Shown: one piece after another, positions 5,435 to 7,605 of the stretch
Position numbering within the stretch: position 1 is the stretch's first letter
Layout of the letters: each line of letters opens with the position of its first letter
The notes under the pieces: model-generated
What the model was told of the DNA's origin: nothing
Database searches by the model: none
What the model saw: only the letters and a program-made list of their open reading frames with translations
NCBI GenBank assembly: GCA_963933885.1
Contig: CAWVWF010000169.1
Coordinates: 1 to 7,605, forward strand
Reading direction: 5' to 3'
From: CAWVWF01 sp963933885
Lineage (GTDB): Bacteria > Bacteroidota > Bacteroidia > Flavobacteriales_C > GCA-002722245
Length of the DNA: 7,605 nucleotides
Made by a program: the position numbers and the translations under genes

Positions 5435-6802
5435 ATGAGGCGTTTCGGAATTATTATCTTTTCAATTTTTATTTTAATTAGTTGTAAATCAACTGAGAAG
5501 AATACAAAACAATTTTTACCGGAGCCTTCTTGGATTGGTAGTACACCTGCAAACCCTAGTTATTATGTTGGGATTTTCGGAAGTCCAAAAACAACAACAG
5601 ATTATAGATCTGCAGCTAAGAAAGGAGCTTTAGATAATTTGTCAAGTGAAATTTCCGTGAATATTTCTGGAGAATCTGTTCTTCATAGTCTAGAAAAGAA
5701 TGGTGTATTCGATCAAGAATTTAAACAAAATATAAAAATTAGCACTCAAAAAAATCTTGAAGGTTATGAGTTGGTTTCAACTTGGGAAGGTGCTTCAGAA
5801 TACTGGGTTTACTATCGATTGTCAAAAGCAGAATATGCTAGATTGATAAAGGCTAAACTTGATGCTGCTTTGAATAAAGGGAAAGATCAATTCTCAAGAG
5901 CGAAGGCTAAACATGAAATTTCAGATTATAATCAAGCTTTTAAATTATGCGTTCAATCATTAGAAAGCGTTTCAAACTATTTAGATCAACCATTGGTAAC
6001 TCAATTTGAAGGAAAGGAAATTCATTTTGCAACTGAGGTGTTGTCTTTTCTTCAAAACATCACAGATGAATTATCTATTGTTCCTTCTTTTAAGAATAAA
6101 ACCTTAAAGTTAGGAGATGCGCTTTCTGGTACTAAAGTTTATGTGAGCGTTAAAGGGAAATCAAACAAAGCCGTTAGTGGAATTCCTGTTAAAGCTGAAT
6201 ATAAAGCTTTGTTAACCAAAAAGATTAGAACCGAAACTGATATAGCAGGAAAAGCTAATTTGAATTTTGGAACAATTAATCAATCAAAGAAAAGTCAAAC
6301 GATAACAACTAAAATTGATTTTAAAAGATTAGCAGAGGAGTCTACAAAAATGAGAATGGTTTTAGCCTTATTAAAGTATTTACCAAGTAAAGAGACAAAG
6401 GCTTTTTTAACAGTAAACCCTCCTAAAGTTTTCATAGTTTCTAAAGAAAAGGAATTTGGAAAGAGAATTCAATCGAAATTGAAAGACGGTGTAAAGCAAA
6501 TGTTAATCTCCAAAGGTTTTGAAATTTCAAACTCCAAGAAATATGCTGATTTAATTTTAGTAATTAAAGGTAATACGGCAACTGGTGGAGAATCAAGAGG
6601 AGCTAAGATCGTACTCTTTAATGGAAATATAGAAGTTTATAAAAAGAGTGATAACAGTTTAGTTTTTTCGGAGATTATAAAAGAAGAAAAAGGTCTTCAG
6701 TTAGATGTGAAGCGCGCAAGTATAGATGCCTATAACAAGGCTAATACATTTGTGAAACGTAGAATTATACCGAAATTAGCAAACCAATTTTTTTCTTTTT
6801 AA
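5435..6802 (+). CDS. LPP20-like lipoprotein with Ig-like and C-terminal domains
   Basis: The 455-aa protein opens with RR, a hydrophobic core and a perfect lipobox LISC (Cys17). Residues 29-79 (PEPSWIGSTPANPSYYVGIF, then AAKKGALDNLSSEISVNISG) follow the LPP20 lipoprotein pattern: a P-x-W opening, a Y-x-G strand, then an Ala-rich helix and I-x-V strand. The module seems to continue to the YWVYYRLSKAEY at 123-134. A helical stretch covers about 135-215. Residues 225-295 (VSGIPVKAEY, then TDIAGKANLNFG) resemble an Ig-like or carboxypeptidase-regulatory beta-sandwich. Residues 330-450 form a third alpha/beta domain (KVFIVSKEKEFGKRIQSKLK, then YADLILVIKGN) that I cannot assign firmly. It is separated from the CsgG-like gene by a TAATAA double stop and 3 bp, so co-expression is very likely. 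It is probably a partner in the outer-membrane periplasmic leaflet; its function is unknown. Confidence 0.82.
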   Translation: MRRFGIIIFSIFILISCKSTEKNTKQFLPEPSWIGSTPANPSYYVGIFGSPKTTTDYRSAAKKGALDNLSSEISVNISGESVLHSLEKNGVFDQEFKQNIKISTQKNLEGYELVSTWEGASEYWVYYRLSKAEYARLIKAKLDAALNKGKDQFSRAKAKHEISDYNQAFKLCVQSLESVSNYLDQPLVTQFEGKEIHFATEVLSFLQNITDELSIVPSFKNKTLKLGDALSGTKVYVSVKGKSNKAVSGIPVKAEYKALLTKKIRTETDIAGKANLNFGTINQSKKSQTITTKIDFKRLAEESTKMRMVLALLKYLPSKETKAFLTVNPPKVFIVSKEKEFGKRIQSKLKDGVKQMLISKGFEISNSKKYADLILVIKGNTATGGESRGAKIVLFNGNIEVYKKSDNSLVFSEIIKEEKGLQLDVKRASIDAYNKANTFVKRRIIPKLANQFFSF

Positions 6803-6805
6803 ATC

Positions 6806-7384
6806 ATGATTAAACTTCCTAGTAATTATAAAGCCTTAATTTTTGATTTAGATGGTACACTTGCTGATACAATGCCAGCTCATTATAAGGCGTGTCAAAT
6901 AGTTTGCAATAAATATGGTTTTGATTTTCCTGAAGATTTCTTTTACGCAGAGGCTGGTAAGCCAACTTTAGAAGTTTTTGAATTGTTAATGAAAAAACTA
7001 GGGAAAGATTTAGATGGAAGAGTCTTAGGAGCAGAGAAAGAAGCTGTATTCCTAAATTTAATAAAAGAGGTTAAACCATTGGAGTTAATCGCTAAAATAG
7101 CCCGGGAACATAAGAATAAAATGCCAATGGCAATTGGATCTGGTGGTCAAAGAATATCAGTTGATTTAACTTTAGAAGCAATTGGGATGTCGAATTATTT
7201 TGATTCAGTAGTTTCTTGTGATGATGTTACTATGTTTAAGCCTCATCCAGAAACTTTTTTAAAAGCAGCTGAGGAAATGGGAGTTGATCCTAAAGATTGT
7301 GTCGTATTTGAAGACGGGGATCCTGGTATAGATGCTGCTAAAGCTGGGGGGATGATGGTTGTTGATATAAGACCATTTTTGTAA
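6806..7384 (+). CDS. HAD-IA family sugar-phosphate phosphatase, YqaB-like
   Basis: This 192-aa cytoplasmic hydrolase has every HAD motif. Motif I is D14-L-D16-G-T18, with Asp14 as nucleophile and Asp16 as acid/base. Motif II is G-S112-G-G, motif III is the Lys of K145-PHPE, and motif IV is E169-D170 in FEDGDPGIDAA. A small helical C1 cap lies between about residues 20 and 90. Length, PAHYKA after motif I and the KPHPETFLKAAEEMGV segment resemble E. coli YqaB, a fructose-1-phosphate phosphatase, and the beta-phosphoglucomutase subfamily. The 'DGT' form of motif I suggests phosphatase rather than mutase activity. The substrate is not readable. It starts at an ATG 3 bp after the LPP20-like gene and is the last gene of that operon. 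It ends 1 bp from the convergent YbaN-like gene. It is probably a metabolic passenger. Confidence 0.93.
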   Translation: MIKLPSNYKALIFDLDGTLADTMPAHYKACQIVCNKYGFDFPEDFFYAEAGKPTLEVFELLMKKLGKDLDGRVLGAEKEAVFLNLIKEVKPLELIAKIAREHKNKMPMAIGSGGQRISVDLTLEAIGMSNYFDSVVSCDDVTMFKPHPETFLKAAEEMGVDPKDCVVFEDGDPGIDAAKAGGMMVVDIRPFL

Positions 7385-7385
7385 A

Positions 7386-7605
7386 TTACTTTCTTGTAGG
7401 TACGTGAAACCCAACGTACCAAGTTCCAATAATCCCCAATACCATTGTAATAATTTGTGCAGGTAGAAATGTAATCAAGTATATACTTGAATAAACTACC
7501 ATAAACCACATCATTATTAAAGCCAATATTTTAATTTTTAAAGGAATAGATGGGTTCGCTTGATAGTCTTTTATGTATTTTCCAAAGTATTTGTTATTCA
7601 ATAAC
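7386..7605 (-). CDS. YbaN/DUF454-family membrane protein (C-terminal part)
   Basis: Only the last 72 codons are inside the window. The reading frame runs open to the right edge, and the TTG at 7601, which could be taken for a start, is an internal Leu of an LLNNKYFGKYIKDYQ segment. That segment and the following PSIPLKIKI match the DUF454 pattern (LLN, then FGPYI-x-D-W, then a conserved IPLKAKI). Two hydrophobic helices follow (starting ALIMMWFMVVYSSIYLITF and AQIITMVLGIIGTWYV), and the end GFHVPTRK fits the family's terminal 'PT'. Full DUF454 proteins have about 120-130 aa, so roughly 50-60 N-terminal residues lie outside. It should be a small inner-membrane protein of unknown function. It converges on the HAD gene with a single base between the stops. 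Confidence 0.85.
   Translation of the reverse strand, partial: LLNNKYFGKYIKDYQANPSIPLKIKILALIMMWFMVVYSSIYLITFLPAQIITMVLGIIGTWYVGFHVPTRK
7393..7423. other. Inverted repeat in the end of the DUF454 gene
   Basis: GGTACGT (7399-7405) pairs perfectly with ACGTACC (7414-7420) around an 8-nt loop. CTTG (7393-7396) can extend the stem with CAAG (7420-7423) if bases 7397-7399 bulge. It begins 9 bp after the HAD stop, so it could help end that operon's transcript. It lacks a T-run on either strand and lies inside codons of the opposite gene, so it may be chance. Confidence 0.2.

Noticed and set aside
6788..6799. C-terminal Phe of the LPP20-like protein as an outer-membrane beta-barrel signal
   Set aside because: The protein is a lipoprotein with mixed alpha/beta domains and shows no repeated amphipathic barrel strands.
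6788..6800. T-rich run at the end of the LPP20-like gene as a terminator or slippage site
   Set aside because: No stem precedes it, it encodes the final FFSF in frame, and the next gene follows after 3 bp, so readthrough is more likely.
7243..7509. Minus-strand 88-codon open frame across the HAD end and DUF454 gene
   Set aside because: It overlaps both better-supported genes in another frame; the DUF454 frame has family motifs and this one has none.

Overview
The window is AT-rich DNA that looks like a chromosomal segment of a Bacteroidetes/Flavobacteriia-type bacterium. Four things point there: A-rich or absent Shine-Dalgarno sequences before the starts, -7 boxes close to the Bacteroidetes consensus TAnnTTTG, many lipoproteins, and an IF-2-like protein whose linker carries the 'GIKVMGKIDL' motif that I associate with Bacteroidetes IF-2. 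The genus assignment is not supported further. I see no phage genes, transposases, CRISPR arrays, tRNAs or rRNAs.

Layout from left to right. Positions 1-100 hold nothing I can support. Next come two minus-strand genes. The first is a 333-aa protein that looks like the N-terminal part of translation initiation factor IF-2 without its GTPase; it has its own promoter-like box and a strong terminator. The second is an unrecognised 189-aa soluble protein. Divergent from these on the plus strand is murQ (MurNAc-6-phosphate etherase, peptidoglycan recycling). It runs tail-to-tail into a minus-strand lipoprotein of the serine beta-lactamase/penicillin-binding-protein-like family, and the two stop codons share the palindrome TTAA.

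A 183-bp divergent promoter region leads to a tight plus-strand operon of three genes, each separated by 3 bp. These encode a TPR plus CsgG-like outer-membrane lipoprotein, an LPP20-like lipoprotein with an Ig-like middle and an unassigned C-terminal domain, and a YqaB-like HAD phosphatase. The window ends with the C-terminal part of a minus-strand YbaN/DUF454 membrane protein, which converges on the HAD gene with a 1-bp gap.

How they may work together: murQ and the neighbouring serine hydrolase echo the murQ neighbourhoods of E. coli and B. subtilis and suggest a cell-wall recycling theme. The CsgG-like/LPP20-like lipoprotein pair is the best candidate for an undescribed envelope system. The HAD enzyme is probably a metabolic passenger in that operon. 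Three apparent open-frame starts were corrected. Two were TTG codons upstream of better ATG starts (positions 1788 and 4034). The third, at 7601, is an internal Leu codon of a gene that continues beyond the window.
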